From positions 5,022,001 through 5,086,000 of the forward strand of contig JADKAF010000001.1 in NCBI GenBank assembly GCA_016719295.1: 64,000 nt of DNA. The letters run 5' to 3'. This document shows positions 39,089 through 48,293 of this stretch, in pieces (the stretch's first letter is position 1; every line of letters starts with the position of its first letter). The notes beneath the pieces are model-generated. The model did no database searches, was not told the DNA's origin, and saw nothing but the letters and a program-made list of their open reading frames with translations. The position numbers and the translations under genes were made by a program. This stretch comes from Planctomycetota bacterium. Its GTDB lineage: Bacteria > Planctomycetota > UBA1135 > JADKAF01.

Positions 39089-41845
39089 ATGAACCGCCGC
39101 CGCATCCCCTTCGTCGCTTCGCTCGCGCTCGCAGCGCTGTGCTCCGCGCTCCCCGCGCAGGAGCTGCCCGGTCCGGAGGAGTTCCTCGGGCAGAGGATCG
39201 GCGCGGACGGGTTCCTCGCCGACTACGCGCAGCTCGAGGCGTGGTGGAAGCTGCTCGACGAGCGCTCGCCCCGGCTCGCCCTCGAGGACATGGGGCGCAC
39301 GAGCTACGGGCTGACACAGTGGCTCGCGGTCGTGACCGCGCCCTCCAATCATCTGCGCTTGGAGGAGCTGCGCGGGATCAGCGAACGGCTTTCGCTCGGG
39401 CGCGACGAGGGAGAAGAGATCGCGCAGAAGCTCGCCAAGAGCGGGCGCGTCGTGGTTTGGATCGACGGCGGGCTCCATGCGAACGAGTCCATCGCCGCGC
39501 AGAACATCCTCGAGCTCGTATGGCAGATGGTCTCGCGCGAGGACGCCGAGGTCGCGCGCATCCTCGAGAACGTGATCCTGCTCGTCTGCCCCGCGAACCC
39601 CGATGGCATGCAGCTCATCTCGCGCGGCTATCGCGCGACGGGGCGCGTGGGCCAGATCCCGGTGCTCTATCAGAAGTATCTGGGCCACGACAACAACCGC
39701 GACTTCTACGCCGGCAACATGCCGGAGACGCGGAACATCCTGCGCGCGCACTATCACCGCTGGTTCCCACGGATCATCTACAACCATCACCAGACGGCGC
39801 CGCGCGGCACGGTGATCTACACGCCGCCCTTCCGCGATCCGTTCAACTACAACGTCGACCCGCTCGTCGTGCGCGGCATCGAGATCGTCGCCGCGCACAT
39901 GAACCACCGCTTCGCCGCCGAGGGGAAGCCCGGGGTCATCTCGCGCAGCGGGGCGACCTACTCGACGTGGTGGAACGGCGGGCTCCGCACCGCGAGCTAC
40001 TTCCACAACGCGATCGGCATCCTGACCGAGGTCTACGGCACGCCCGATCCCTCGCGCATCTCGCCGTCGCTCGATCAGCGCGTGCCGCACGGCGACTACC
40101 CCGATCCCATCCTCGGGCAGCCGTGGCACGCGCGGCAGACGATCGACTACCTGCAGACGGCGAACTTCGCGATCCTGGACTACGCCTCGCGTTACGGTGA
40201 GGAGCTGCTCTATCAAGGCTGGCAGCTCGCGCGCCGCGCGATCGAGCGCGGCTCGAAGGACTACTGGACGGCGACGCCGGAGCTGCTCGCGATCGCCAAG
40301 GAGCGTGACGAGGCCTCGCGCGCGAAGAACGGCGAGAACGAGCCCGAGGTCGAGCCGAACACGATCGTGCCCGCGTTCCAAGATCCCTCGTTGCGCGATG
40401 CGCGCGTCTACGTGATCCCTGCGGATCAGCCCGACTTCGCCTCGGCGACGCGCCTCGTGCGCGCGCTGCGGCGGAACGCGATCGAGATCGGCGTCGCGCG
40501 CGAGGCGATCGCGCTGCCCGCGCGCGGGAAGCCCGCGCCCGCCGGCAGCTACGTGATCCAGGCCGCGCAGGCCTATCGTCCGCATCTCCGCGACATGCTC
40601 GAGCCGCAGTGGCACCCCGACGACCTCGGCAAGGGCGGGGAACCCATCCGGCCGTACGACAGCGCGGGTTGGACGCTCTCGATGCAGCACGACGTCGAGG
40701 TCGTGAAGGTGCTCGAGCCGCTGGTGGTCGCCACGCATCCGCTGCTGGAGGTCGAGGCGCCGTTCCGCGCGCAGCTCGCGAGCGCGGGAGAAGCGGGCTG
40801 GGTGCTCGACGCGCGGAGCGCGAGCGCGGTGATCGCCGTGAATCGCCTGCGTGCCGCTGGCGTCGCGGTCGCGCGCGTGCCGCGCGCGCTCGAGGTCGGC
40901 GGCGAAGCGCTGCCGCCGGGGGCGTTCTTCGTTCCGGCGCTGGCCGGAGCGGAACGCGCGAGCGCGCTCGCGAGCGAGCTCGGCGTCGCGTTCCACGGCG
41001 TCGATGCGGCGCCGCCGGAGGCACAGCCCCTGCGCGCGCAGCGGCTCGGCGTGTTCGACGTCTGGGGCGGCAGCATGACCGCCGGCTGGACGCAGTGGGT
41101 GATGGAGCAAGCGGAGTTCCCGTACACGCGCGTGACGGGGCAGCGCATTGCGGCGGGGAACCTCGCGCAGGACTTCGACACGCTCGTCTTCCACGACGGC
41201 TTGCCCGCCTCGCGCGACGCGCGCGAGTCGCGCGAGCGCCGGGACAGCTTGTCGGACGAAGACATCGCCGATCTGCAAGAGCTCCTGCCGCCGTTCGAGG
41301 ACTGGTCCGATCTCGCCGCGCGCCGCGTCGCGCTGACCGCCGAGAACACGATCGAGCCGCTGCGCGCGTTCCTCGCCGCGGGCGGGACGATCGTCGCCCT
41401 CGGCGACGACGCGACGAAGCTCGCGCGGCTCCTCGATCTGCCGGTGCAGGAGGGGCTGAAGAAGCGCGACGCGAACGGCAACGAGAAGAGCGTCCCGTCC
41501 TCGGAGTTCTTCATCCCGGGCTCGTTGCTCTGGGCCCGCGCGCAACCCGCGCACCCGCTGAGCTACGGCTGCTCCGAGCGCTTCGCGCTGATGTTCCGCC
41601 GCAGCCCCGTCTTCACCAGCGACGATCCCAAGGCCGAGCTCTTCGTCACCTACCCCAGCGCCGGCCGCCTCCTCGCGAGCGGCTGGGAGATCGGCGCCGA
41701 GCTCCTGCGCGACAAGGCCGCGGCCCTGCGACTCCCCGTCGGCGAGGGCAGCGTCGTCCTCTTCGGCGCCGACGTCATCTACCGCGGCCAACCCTGGGGC
41801 ACGATGAAGCTCCTCTTCAACGCCCTCCTCCCCACGGCACAGTAA
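39089..41845 (+). CDS. Secreted M14-family zinc carboxypeptidase
   Basis: A 918-residue exported peptidase with a signal peptide (LALAALCSALPAQ). The M14 catalytic domain covers about residues 30-370. Zinc ligands are His130 and Glu133 in DGGLHANES and a later His in IYNHHQTA (233-234); GIGILTEVYG-type sequence (AIGILTEVYGTP) carries the catalytic Glu. NPDGMQLI and GHDNNRDFY are typical of the family. The remaining about 500 residues include a class-I-glutamine-amidotransferase-like segment (VLEPLVVATHPLLEV; FDVWGGSMTAGWTQW; GGTIVALGDD), as in other long bacterial M14 members. The last residues T-A-Q and the TAA stop are encoded by the dispersed hairpin. Confidence 0.88.
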   Translation: MNRRRIPFVASLALAALCSALPAQELPGPEEFLGQRIGADGFLADYAQLEAWWKLLDERSPRLALEDMGRTSYGLTQWLAVVTAPSNHLRLEELRGISERLSLGRDEGEEIAQKLAKSGRVVVWIDGGLHANESIAAQNILELVWQMVSREDAEVARILENVILLVCPANPDGMQLISRGYRATGRVGQIPVLYQKYLGHDNNRDFYAGNMPETRNILRAHYHRWFPRIIYNHHQTAPRGTVIYTPPFRDPFNYNVDPLVVRGIEIVAAHMNHRFAAEGKPGVISRSGATYSTWWNGGLRTASYFHNAIGILTEVYGTPDPSRISPSLDQRVPHGDYPDPILGQPWHARQTIDYLQTANFAILDYASRYGEELLYQGWQLARRAIERGSKDYWTATPELLAIAKERDEASRAKNGENEPEVEPNTIVPAFQDPSLRDARVYVIPADQPDFASATRLVRALRRNAIEIGVAREAIALPARGKPAPAGSYVIQAAQAYRPHLRDMLEPQWHPDDLGKGGEPIRPYDSAGWTLSMQHDVEVVKVLEPLVVATHPLLEVEAPFRAQLASAGEAGWVLDARSASAVIAVNRLRAAGVAVARVPRALEVGGEALPPGAFFVPALAGAERASALASELGVAFHGVDAAPPEAQPLRAQRLGVFDVWGGSMTAGWTQWVMEQAEFPYTRVTGQRIAAGNLAQDFDTLVFHDGLPASRDARESRERRDSLSDEDIADLQELLPPFEDWSDLAARRVALTAENTIEPLRAFLAAGGTIVALGDDATKLARLLDLPVQEGLKKRDANGNEKSVPSSEFFIPGSLLWARAQPAHPLSYGCSERFALMFRRSPVFTSDDPKAELFVTYPSAGRLLASGWEIGAELLRDKAAALRLPVGEGSVVLFGADVIYRGQPWGTMKLLFNALLPTAQ

Positions 41846-41873
41846 CGCTGCTCGTCAACTTCACTGTGCCGTG
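41833..41873. repeat. Dispersed hairpin element, copy 3
   Basis: An inverted repeat with 11-base perfect outer arms (CACGGCACAGT at 41833-41843, ACTGTGCCGTG at 41863-41873) and a degenerate centre. The left arm encodes T-A-Q and overlaps the stop codon of the M14 peptidase gene. Same family as copies at 11334 and 17615. Confidence 0.78.
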
Positions 41874-41896
41874 AGCTGCTCCCTCCGAGGTGAATC

Positions 41897-42955
41897 ATGC
41901 AAATGACACGCGCATACGCCGCGACCAGCGCCACGGCGCCGCTCGCGCTCCACGAGATCCCGCGCCGCGCTCCGCGCGCGAGCGATGTCGAGATCGAGAT
42001 CCTCTACTGCGGCATCTGCCACTCGGACATCCACGTCGTGCGCGACGAGTGGAAGGCGACGCTGCCGACGGTGTACCCGATCGTGCCCGGGCACGAGATC
42101 GTCGGGCGCGTGACGCACGTCGGCGCCGCGGTGAAGACGTACGCGGTGGGGGATCGCGTCGCGGTGGGCTGCATGGTCGACTCCGACGGGACCTGCGGCG
42201 AATGCCGCGAGGGGCTCGAGCAGTTCTGCCCGAACGTCGTGTTCACCTTCAACGGCCCCGACGCGCACTTGGGCGGCGTGACCTACGGCGGCTACTCCGA
42301 GCGCATCGTCGTCGACGAGCGCTTCGTGCTGCGCCTGCCGGCGAACCTCGAGCTCGCGGGCGCGGCCCCGCTGCTCTGCGCCGGCATCACGACCTACTCC
42401 CCGCTGCGCCACCACGGCATCGGCCCGGGGAAGCGCGTCGGCATCGTCGGGCTCGGCGGCCTCGGCCACATGGGCGTCAAGCTCGCACGCGCCCTCGGCG
42501 CGGAGGTCTACGTGCTCACGACCTCGGAGCGGAAGCGCGCGGACGCGCTGCGCTTGGGCGCGCACGAGGTCCTGCTGTCGCGCGACGCCGCTGCACTCGC
42601 GCAGCACGCCGGCCGCTTCGACTTCCTGCTCGACACCGTCTCCGCCGATCACGACGTGAACGCGCTGCTCCCGCTGCTTCGCCGCGACGGCAACCTCACC
42701 TTGGTCGGCGCGCCGCCGAACCCGCTCGCCGTCTCTTCCTTCGGTCTCATCTTCGGCCGCCGCAGCATCTCGGGCTCGAACATCGGCGGCATCGCCGAGA
42801 CGCAGGAGCTGCTCGACTTCTGCGGAACGCACGGCATCACCGCCGACGTCGAGGTGATCGGGATCCAGCAGGTGAACGAGGCCTACGAGCGCTTGCTGCG
42901 CGGCGACGTGCGCTACCGCTTCTGCATCGACATGGCGTCGCTGCGCGCGCGGTAG
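41897..42955 (+). CDS. Zinc-dependent alcohol/aldehyde dehydrogenase (YahK/CAD-like)
   Basis: A 352-residue medium-chain dehydrogenase/reductase, NADP-type by overall similarity to YahK and cinnamyl-alcohol dehydrogenases. Catalytic zinc residues: Cys38 (CGICHSD), His66-Glu67 (PGHE) and a later Cys in LLCAGITTY. The structural zinc cluster keeps Cys100, Cys103 and Cys111, but the first of the four is Asp97 (VDSDGTCGEC). The Rossmann fold is GIVGLGGLGHMGVKLA. GAGGTG lies before the ATG. It would reduce aldehydes or oxidise alcohols in the cytoplasm. It follows the M14 gene and hairpin on the same strand and is convergent with the oxidase gene. Confidence 0.93.
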   Translation: MQMTRAYAATSATAPLALHEIPRRAPRASDVEIEILYCGICHSDIHVVRDEWKATLPTVYPIVPGHEIVGRVTHVGAAVKTYAVGDRVAVGCMVDSDGTCGECREGLEQFCPNVVFTFNGPDAHLGGVTYGGYSERIVVDERFVLRLPANLELAGAAPLLCAGITTYSPLRHHGIGPGKRVGIVGLGGLGHMGVKLARALGAEVYVLTTSERKRADALRLGAHEVLLSRDAAALAQHAGRFDFLLDTVSADHDVNALLPLLRRDGNLTLVGAPPNPLAVSSFGLIFGRRSISGSNIGGIAETQELLDFCGTHGITADVEVIGIQQVNEAYERLLRGDVRYRFCIDMASLRAR

Positions 42956-42968
42956 CCGAGCGGCGCTC

Positions 42969-44516
42969 TCAGAGCGCCGCTTCGACCTCGCGCGCCGCGC
43001 GCTCGCCGGTCTCGACCGCTCCCTCGAGATAGCCCTGCGCGTCCTGCGAGGTGTGCTCCCCGCAGAACCACGCGTTGCCCTCCGGCTGGCCCTCGACGCC
43101 CCCGAAGAGCGTGTACTGCCCGACCTTGAAGAAGGAGTAGCTGCAGCGGCTGAGCGGTTGGTCCTTCCAGGTGTCGAGCGTGGCACGCCCGTTCCATGCG
43201 GCGCTCGCGCCGGGCAGCACGGGCTCGAGCTGCTGCAGGAACTGCGGCGCACGCAGCAGCGGGTCCGCTCCGGCGAAGGAATCGGAGAGAGCGCCGCCCG
43301 AGTAGTTCACCAGGATGCCGCTCGTGCCGCTCTGCGCGCGCGTCACCTCCCAGGTCGCCTGATAGCCGAGGTCGGAGTAGGTCTCCCCGTTGCAGCGCTG
43401 CGCGCGCCACGTGCGCGAGGAGAGCTGCACGGCGAGCTTCGCGTTGCTGCCGCGGCCGAGCTCGCGGATCGCGAGGAGCTTCCGCGGGGACCAGCCCGCC
43501 GCGCCGAGATCGACCGCTTCGCGCAGCACCGCGAACGGGAGCGCGAACACGACGTGATCGAAGTCCTCCTCGATCGTCGGACCGGCGGTCGCGAAGCTGA
43601 GACGGATCTGGCCCGAGGCGAGCTTCCGCACGGCGCGCAGCTCGTGCTGCGGCCGGAGCTGTGCCGCGAGAGACTCGGCGAGGAGCGCGGGCAGGCGATC
43701 GTTGCCGCCGACGACTTTGTACTTCTCGTTGGAGGGTCCGAAGATCCGCACGCGGCCGGGCCCGCTGTAGCCTAAGAGATAGAGCAGGTTCAGCGCGCTC
43801 TGCTCCTCGACCTCGGCGCCGTACTCGATGTTGTAGGCGACGGCGAGGAGCTGGCCAAAGGGCGAGGCGAGCCCTCCGGGCACGGTGCTTTGGATCCACT
43901 GCGCGATCGACTGCGCATCGAGCTCGCGCCCGCGCGCCGTCGAGAGCTGGTAGGTCGTGGGGTAGCTCGCCTCCGAGAGATCGCGGTGCATCGCGCGCCA
44001 GATGGAGCGCAGGTCGCGCGCCGCGTCGCGGAGCTCATAGCGCGCGCCGAGGAAGTGCAGGCACGCCTCGGTGCCGTTCGCCTCCGCGGCGAGCACGTTC
44101 ACCAGGGGCAGACGCAGCTCCTGCGCGAGCTGGCGGATCGCGGTGTGCGATTGATCGATGAGCTCGCCGCCGTGCTCCGCGAGCTGGCCCTCGGCGAAGT
44201 CGCCGCGCCGCGTCCAGCAACGTCCGCCGAAGCGCGAGCTGGCCTCGAACACCTCGGCGACGAGGCCGCGCTGCCTCAGGCGATAGGCGCAGCTGAGCCC
44301 GGCGAGTCCGGCGCCCACGATCGCGATGCGCGCGTTGCCACGCGGTCGGGCGAGACCCGACGCCGGGAGCCAAGCGGCGCAGGCCGCGCCGCCGCTCGCC
44401 AGCAGGAAGCGCCGCCGGTCGAGGGGCGTCGGCGCGGATGCGGCGGGGGAATCGCTGGTGGAAGCCGCGCGCAGCAAGCGCGCGAGCCCGTCGAGGAGCG
44501 GGGTGCGGAAGACCAT
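42969..44516 (-). CDS. Tat-exported flavin amine oxidase
   Basis: A 515-residue FAD-dependent amine oxidase. The N-terminus carries a twin-arginine signal (DRRRFLLASGGAACAAW), so it is exported folded with its cofactor. The FAD dinucleotide-binding motif is RIAIVGAGLAGLSCAYRL with the following EASSRFGGRCWTRRG, the classic GG-motif. The C-terminal flavin segment is NAWFCGEHTSQDAQGYLEGAVETGERAA. Related enzymes oxidise monoamines, polyamines or amino acids to the aldehyde or keto acid with H2O2. It is followed at the 5' side by a DUF1579 gene 28 bases upstream on the same strand, so the two may be co-transcribed. Confidence 0.9.
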   Translation of the reverse strand: MVFRTPLLDGLARLLRAASTSDSPAASAPTPLDRRRFLLASGGAACAAWLPASGLARPRGNARIAIVGAGLAGLSCAYRLRQRGLVAEVFEASSRFGGRCWTRRGDFAEGQLAEHGGELIDQSHTAIRQLAQELRLPLVNVLAAEANGTEACLHFLGARYELRDAARDLRSIWRAMHRDLSEASYPTTYQLSTARGRELDAQSIAQWIQSTVPGGLASPFGQLLAVAYNIEYGAEVEEQSALNLLYLLGYSGPGRVRIFGPSNEKYKVVGGNDRLPALLAESLAAQLRPQHELRAVRKLASGQIRLSFATAGPTIEEDFDHVVFALPFAVLREAVDLGAAGWSPRKLLAIRELGRGSNAKLAVQLSSRTWRAQRCNGETYSDLGYQATWEVTRAQSGTSGILVNYSGGALSDSFAGADPLLRAPQFLQQLEPVLPGASAAWNGRATLDTWKDQPLSRCSYSFFKVGQYTLFGGVEGQPEGNAWFCGEHTSQDAQGYLEGAVETGERAAREVEAAL

Positions 44517-44544
44517 GCCTGGAGCATACCCCGCTCCGCCCAGC

Positions 44545-45012
44545 TCAGGGCTGCCGCACGTAGATCCCGTCCATCATCGGCGCCCAGGTCTGGCCATCCG
44601 GCGACATCGCCATCGAGAAGCGATAGCGACCTCTTCCGAGCAGCTCGTAGCTGTAGCGCCCCTTGCCCATCGGCGTCGTGTTCTCGAAGACGAGCAGCGG
44701 GCCTTCCCAGGTGCCGCGCGCAGGCTCGCCCGGATCGTTCCCCATCGTGTCGAACCAGTGCATCGTGTAGCGCTGCCGATGCAGATCCCAGCCGTAGATG
44801 CCGTGGCCTTCGAAGCTGAGCTGACCGCCCATCCGCTGCTCGTAGCGCGAGACCAAGAAGAACCCGCTGAGCTGCATCTCGGCGACGACGCGGCCCTCGG
44901 CCTTCATCGGCATCGGCGACCACGGTCCGGGGTGCATGGTCTCGTCGCCGATCCAGGTTCCGGCGAGCTCTTGCAAGCGCTGGTGCACGGCACCGGGGCG
45001 GGGCATCTCCAT
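44545..45012 (-). CDS. DUF1579 family protein
   Basis: A 155-residue soluble protein of the DUF1579 family: RLQELAGTWIGDETMHPGPW at the start, EGRVVAEMQLSGFFLVSRYEQRM, HGIYGWDLHRQRYTMHWFD and YRFSMAMSPDGQTWAPMMDGIYVR. The fold is lipocalin-like (beta-barrel), with unknown ligand. GGAGG lies six bases before the ATG, fixing the start at 45012. It is probably in one transcript with the flavin oxidase gene downstream. Confidence 0.85.
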   Translation of the reverse strand: MEMPRPGAVHQRLQELAGTWIGDETMHPGPWSPMPMKAEGRVVAEMQLSGFFLVSRYEQRMGGQLSFEGHGIYGWDLHRQRYTMHWFDTMGNDPGEPARGTWEGPLLVFENTTPMGKGRYSYELLGRGRYRFSMAMSPDGQTWAPMMDGIYVRQP

Positions 45013-45082
45013 GGCATTCCTCCGATCCTCTGGGGATCCGCGGATCGTAGCCGCGGCACGCCGCGCGCGATAGCGTGGCCCC

Positions 45083-45730
45083 ATGCACCCTCCCGACGCG
45101 CCGAAGCGCGCGATCGTCGCTCGCTGTCCTCGCTGCGGCTCGACCGCGGTCGGTGAGGACGAAGCGCGTTCGATGATCGAGTTCACCTACATGCAGTGCA
45201 CGGCATGTGGTCACGGCGAGCTCGTCGATGTCTACGAGCGCGACGAGGACTGGCTCGTCGAGATCGAGCTGCCGGAAGGCGCGGGTGCGATCCCACCCTT
45301 CCTCGCGCCGCGTGCGGCGAGTACGCCCTCCGCGTCAGCGCCGCGCGTCGAGCTCGACGGCTGCGTCGCGTGCTGTGGCGCAGACGCCGCAGCCGCGTGG
45401 GACGCGCTGCGCTCGCGTCGCGTGGCGACGCTCGTCGACGAGTCGCACTTCTCGGTCTCGCTCAGCCGCTGCGCGTGCGGTCAGAACTTCGCTCAAGTCT
45501 TTCTGGAGCGCGTGGACTGGGTCGGCGGTGAGGACGATCAGACCTGGCTCGTCGTGGCGCTGCGCGACGCCGAAGTCGAGGAGCTGCGAGCAGCACCCAA
45601 GCGCGAGGTCGAGAGCCGCTTGCATGCGCTGGCCTGGGGGCGGCGCTTCCTCGCGCGCTTCTTCCCGACGCAGGGCGAGATCAGCGTCGCTTGGCGCGAG
45701 AGCGGGTTCGCGATCGGGCCCCACGACTGA
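45083..45730 (+). CDS. Zinc-ribbon protein of unknown function
   Basis: A 215-residue soluble protein. The N-terminus is a clear zinc ribbon: CPRCGSTA then CTACGHGE (four Cys). A second Cys-rich part reads VACCGAD and CACGQNF. The rest is mixed alpha/beta with no known motif. Its start is 70 bases from the divergent DUF1579 start, so they share a promoter region, and its 3' end is convergent with the beta-helix gene. I do not recognise the family. Confidence 0.7.
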   Translation: MHPPDAPKRAIVARCPRCGSTAVGEDEARSMIEFTYMQCTACGHGELVDVYERDEDWLVEIELPEGAGAIPPFLAPRAASTPSASAPRVELDGCVACCGADAAAAWDALRSRRVATLVDESHFSVSLSRCACGQNFAQVFLERVDWVGGEDDQTWLVVALRDAEVEELRAAPKREVESRLHALAWGRRFLARFFPTQGEISVAWRESGFAIGPHD

Positions 45731-45744
45731 GTCGCGCTTCGCCC

Positions 45745-47463
45745 CTACTTGGCGGTGCCGGACTTCCCTGCCTTCGCGGTGTAGTGGAGCGAAAGCTCGC
45801 TCGCCCAGCCGCGCTCGCCGATGCGGACGAGGATCGGCACCGTCACCGGCGTGCCGGGCTTCGGCACGTCGTCGTTCGTCAAGCCGCGGGCGGCCCAGGC
45901 ACTGCTCCAGGAGCCCGATTTCAGGTCGACGCTCAGGGTCCAGAGGCCGGTGCGCTTCTCCAGCTTGAGCTTGGCGCGACCGGACGGGATCGCGCCGCGC
46001 TCGGTCGCTCCCTTGCCCTTCTCGTCGAACGTCAGCGCGAGCGTCGCTCCGGCGAAGTCCACGCGGAGCTCCTGCCCCGACGGCTCGAACGCGGGCCCGA
46101 GATCCAAGGCGGCCGAGAAGGAGCAACGATCCGCGTTCGCTTTGGAGAAGGAGAGCTTCGCTTGCGGCTTCGAGATCTCCGCCGAAGGAGAGACTTCGAA
46201 GGCGCCGATATCGCTCCCATCCGAGCCGCTCGCGTTGGTGATGGACGGATCGTCGAAGGTCCGCGGCAAGCCGCGCTGATCCTCGGTGAGGGCGCCGCCG
46301 AAGATCGCGCGATTCCCCGCATCGATCGCCGGGCTGCCGGGCAGGAGCTCGTGCGTGAACCCGAGCCCGCCGTGATCCTGCAGCGGACCGAGCAACGGAT
46401 CGAGGAGCACGCGATCGCTGGCATGGCTGAGCAAGCTGCTCTGGTCATCGCTGCTCAGGTTGTGACCCAGCGATCGAAGCTGGCCGGCCTGATTCTCCAG
46501 GGTCACGCCCGGAGCGGTGGTCGCGAAGATGCTGTCCGCTAGGTCGAGCTCCGCTACGCCGTTGAAGCGCCCGTCGTTCACGATGCTCCCGTTGGCGGAG
46601 GTGTTGGCACTGAAGGTGCAGGCGTTGATCTCGAGCTCCGCGAGGCCGCCCCAAGCACCGTCGTTGTAGATCGCTCCGGCGCCGCCGGCCGAATTCCCGC
46701 TCACCGTGCAGCTCTCGAGGGTGAGCGTCGCGTCTCCAGGGCTCGCGCCGAGGTTGTAGACGCCACCACCGTAGTTCGCCGAGTTCCCGCTCAGCGTGCA
46801 GCGGAACAACTGCACGATCCCGAAGGTCGTCCCGCCTCCGTTGAAGATCGCGCCGCCGAGGTCGGCCCCGTTCGCGCGGAGCGAGCTGGTGGAGATCAGG
46901 ATCGTACCGTTGTCGTTGTAGATGGCGCCGCCGAATCCGTTCGCGCCGTTCGCGTAGAGGTCGCAATCGACGATCGACAGCGAGACGCCGCTCGCGTTGT
47001 AGATGCCGGCGCCGTGCTGGCTCGTGTGATTCGCGGTGATCGCGCACGCCTCGAGCTGGATCGTGCTGCCCGCGAGGCTGCCGATCTTGATCCCGGCGCC
47101 CGAGCTCGTGCTCGAGCCCTCCGTGACGCCGAGGCCGCGCAGCGTCACGTCGTTCGCCGTGATCTCGAACACGCCGGAGCCGTCGTCGCCGCTCACCGCG
47201 AGCACCACGGACCCCGGCCCGACGATCACGACGCTCGTGGACACCACCAGCGGTCCGCTGGTGAGCAGGATCGTCCCGGCGACGCTCCGCGCATCGACGG
47301 TGTCGCCATCGGCAGCGCTGGCGAGCGCCGCGCGCAACGAGCCGGGTCCGCTATCGGCGGTGCTCGTGACGCGCAGCGTGGCGGCCTGCGGTGCGCCGAA
47401 CGAGAGGCTCGCCAGCGCGAGGCTCGCAGCGGCGAGGGCGAGGGGGGTGCGATGCGTGCTCAT
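45745..47463 (-). CDS. Secreted parallel beta-helix (choice-of-anchor Q) protein
   Basis: A 572-residue exported protein with a signal peptide (SLALASLSFGAPQA). It opens with TLRVTSTADSGPGSLRAALASAADGDTV, the CSLREA-like start of planctomycete beta-helix proteins. Repeating coils follow (GAGIYNASG, GGAIYNDNG, GGAIFNGGG, GGGVYNLGA, GAIYNDGAW), with LTLESCTVSGNSA-type turns, then the GSPAIDAGN end motif. The last about 130 residues are a separate beta-rich module (AKLSFSKANADRCSFSAALDL to HYTAKAGKSGTAK), different from the C-terminal domain shared by other secreted proteins here. Likely a surface adhesin or polysaccharide-interacting protein. Confidence 0.85.
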   Translation of the reverse strand: MSTHRTPLALAAASLALASLSFGAPQAATLRVTSTADSGPGSLRAALASAADGDTVDARSVAGTILLTSGPLVVSTSVVIVGPGSVVLAVSGDDGSGVFEITANDVTLRGLGVTEGSSTSSGAGIKIGSLAGSTIQLEACAITANHTSQHGAGIYNASGVSLSIVDCDLYANGANGFGGAIYNDNGTILISTSSLRANGADLGGAIFNGGGTTFGIVQLFRCTLSGNSANYGGGVYNLGASPGDATLTLESCTVSGNSAGGAGAIYNDGAWGGLAELEINACTFSANTSANGSIVNDGRFNGVAELDLADSIFATTAPGVTLENQAGQLRSLGHNLSSDDQSSLLSHASDRVLLDPLLGPLQDHGGLGFTHELLPGSPAIDAGNRAIFGGALTEDQRGLPRTFDDPSITNASGSDGSDIGAFEVSPSAEISKPQAKLSFSKANADRCSFSAALDLGPAFEPSGQELRVDFAGATLALTFDEKGKGATERGAIPSGRAKLKLEKRTGLWTLSVDLKSGSWSSAWAARGLTNDDVPKPGTPVTVPILVRIGERGWASELSLHYTAKAGKSGTAK

Positions 47464-47780
47464 ACCGTGCGTCCTTCGTGGGGGAGCGGGGGTTCGAGCG
47501 CATCGTCGGGGCGCAGGCGGGTGCGGCCTATCGGGAGAAGGGCGTAGCGTTGGGGAGCGAAGTGCCCTTATCGGCATGTCGTGTCGGCGCTCGGCGAGCC
47601 GCCACGCTCGACCTAGATTGGGGCGCCTCCTAGCCGCGAACGGCGGGACAGCCGAAGATGCAGCGCAAAGAAAATCAGCCCTCGCGTGACCGTCGCGCGC
47701 GAGGCACGTCATCGCCCTTGATCGAAGCCCGCGTGCGCTGACGGGAATTCCCGCGCAGCGAGCGGGCCCAGGATGCCTCG
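47464..47780. other. Divergent intergenic region at the island's left edge
   Basis: About 317 bases between the leftward beta-helix gene and the rightward unknown gene pair. No gene or RNA is recognised. Both promoters should lie here; no integrase, direct repeat or tRNA marks it as an integration site. Confidence 0.45.
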
Positions 47781-48293
47781 ATGAACCATGCAAGCCGTGA
47801 AACCGCTGGCGGCCACGCCGGAGCCACGATCCAGATCAACGCCATCAAGTACCCCGACGGCAAGGTCACCGTCACCCCGCTCGATCAGGACGTCTTCCTC
47901 CTGACCGTGCAGGAGGTGATCAACGCCTGCCACGCCGCTCGCGGAGATGGGCTCGCGCTGCAGAAGTTCGAGCTCCTGCTCCGCCGTCTCGGCGCTTGGG
48001 TCATCGAAATGGGGCCGGCTGTCCGTGAGGCCTACCTCACGCGACGTGACGGAGGTCTCTGCTTCCTCGTCATCAAGTCCGAGCCCCTGTACGACCGCGA
48101 GTTCGAGGACGCGCTCTCCGAGCTCTACCTCGGCCTCACGCGCGAGCACGAGCTCTTCCCCTTCGATCTGGAAGTGATGTCCCTGCCACCTGCGCCCGAG
48201 GAGTCGCTGCGCTCTTTCCTCGGGAGCTCGACCTTGGAGTTCCGAAGCAGCGATGTCCGCGCCCCATCCGAACGAGGACCGCTCTCTGCGTAG
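47781..48293 (+). CDS. Unknown protein, first of an overlapping pair
   Basis: A 170-residue soluble protein that I cannot assign. It has mixed alpha/beta sequence with a helical middle (TVQEVINACHAARGDGLALQKFELLLRRLG) and a strand-turn part ending in ELFPFDLEVMSLPPAPEESLRSFL. The 3' end overlaps the start of the HEPN-like gene by 41 bases, in a different frame, so the two proteins are very likely made together. A toxin-antitoxin type arrangement is possible (this one the antitoxin), but there is no direct evidence. Confidence 0.65.
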   Translation: MNHASRETAGGHAGATIQINAIKYPDGKVTVTPLDQDVFLLTVQEVINACHAARGDGLALQKFELLLRRLGAWVIEMGPAVREAYLTRRDGGLCFLVIKSEPLYDREFEDALSELYLGLTREHELFPFDLEVMSLPPAPEESLRSFLGSSTLEFRSSDVRAPSERGPLSA

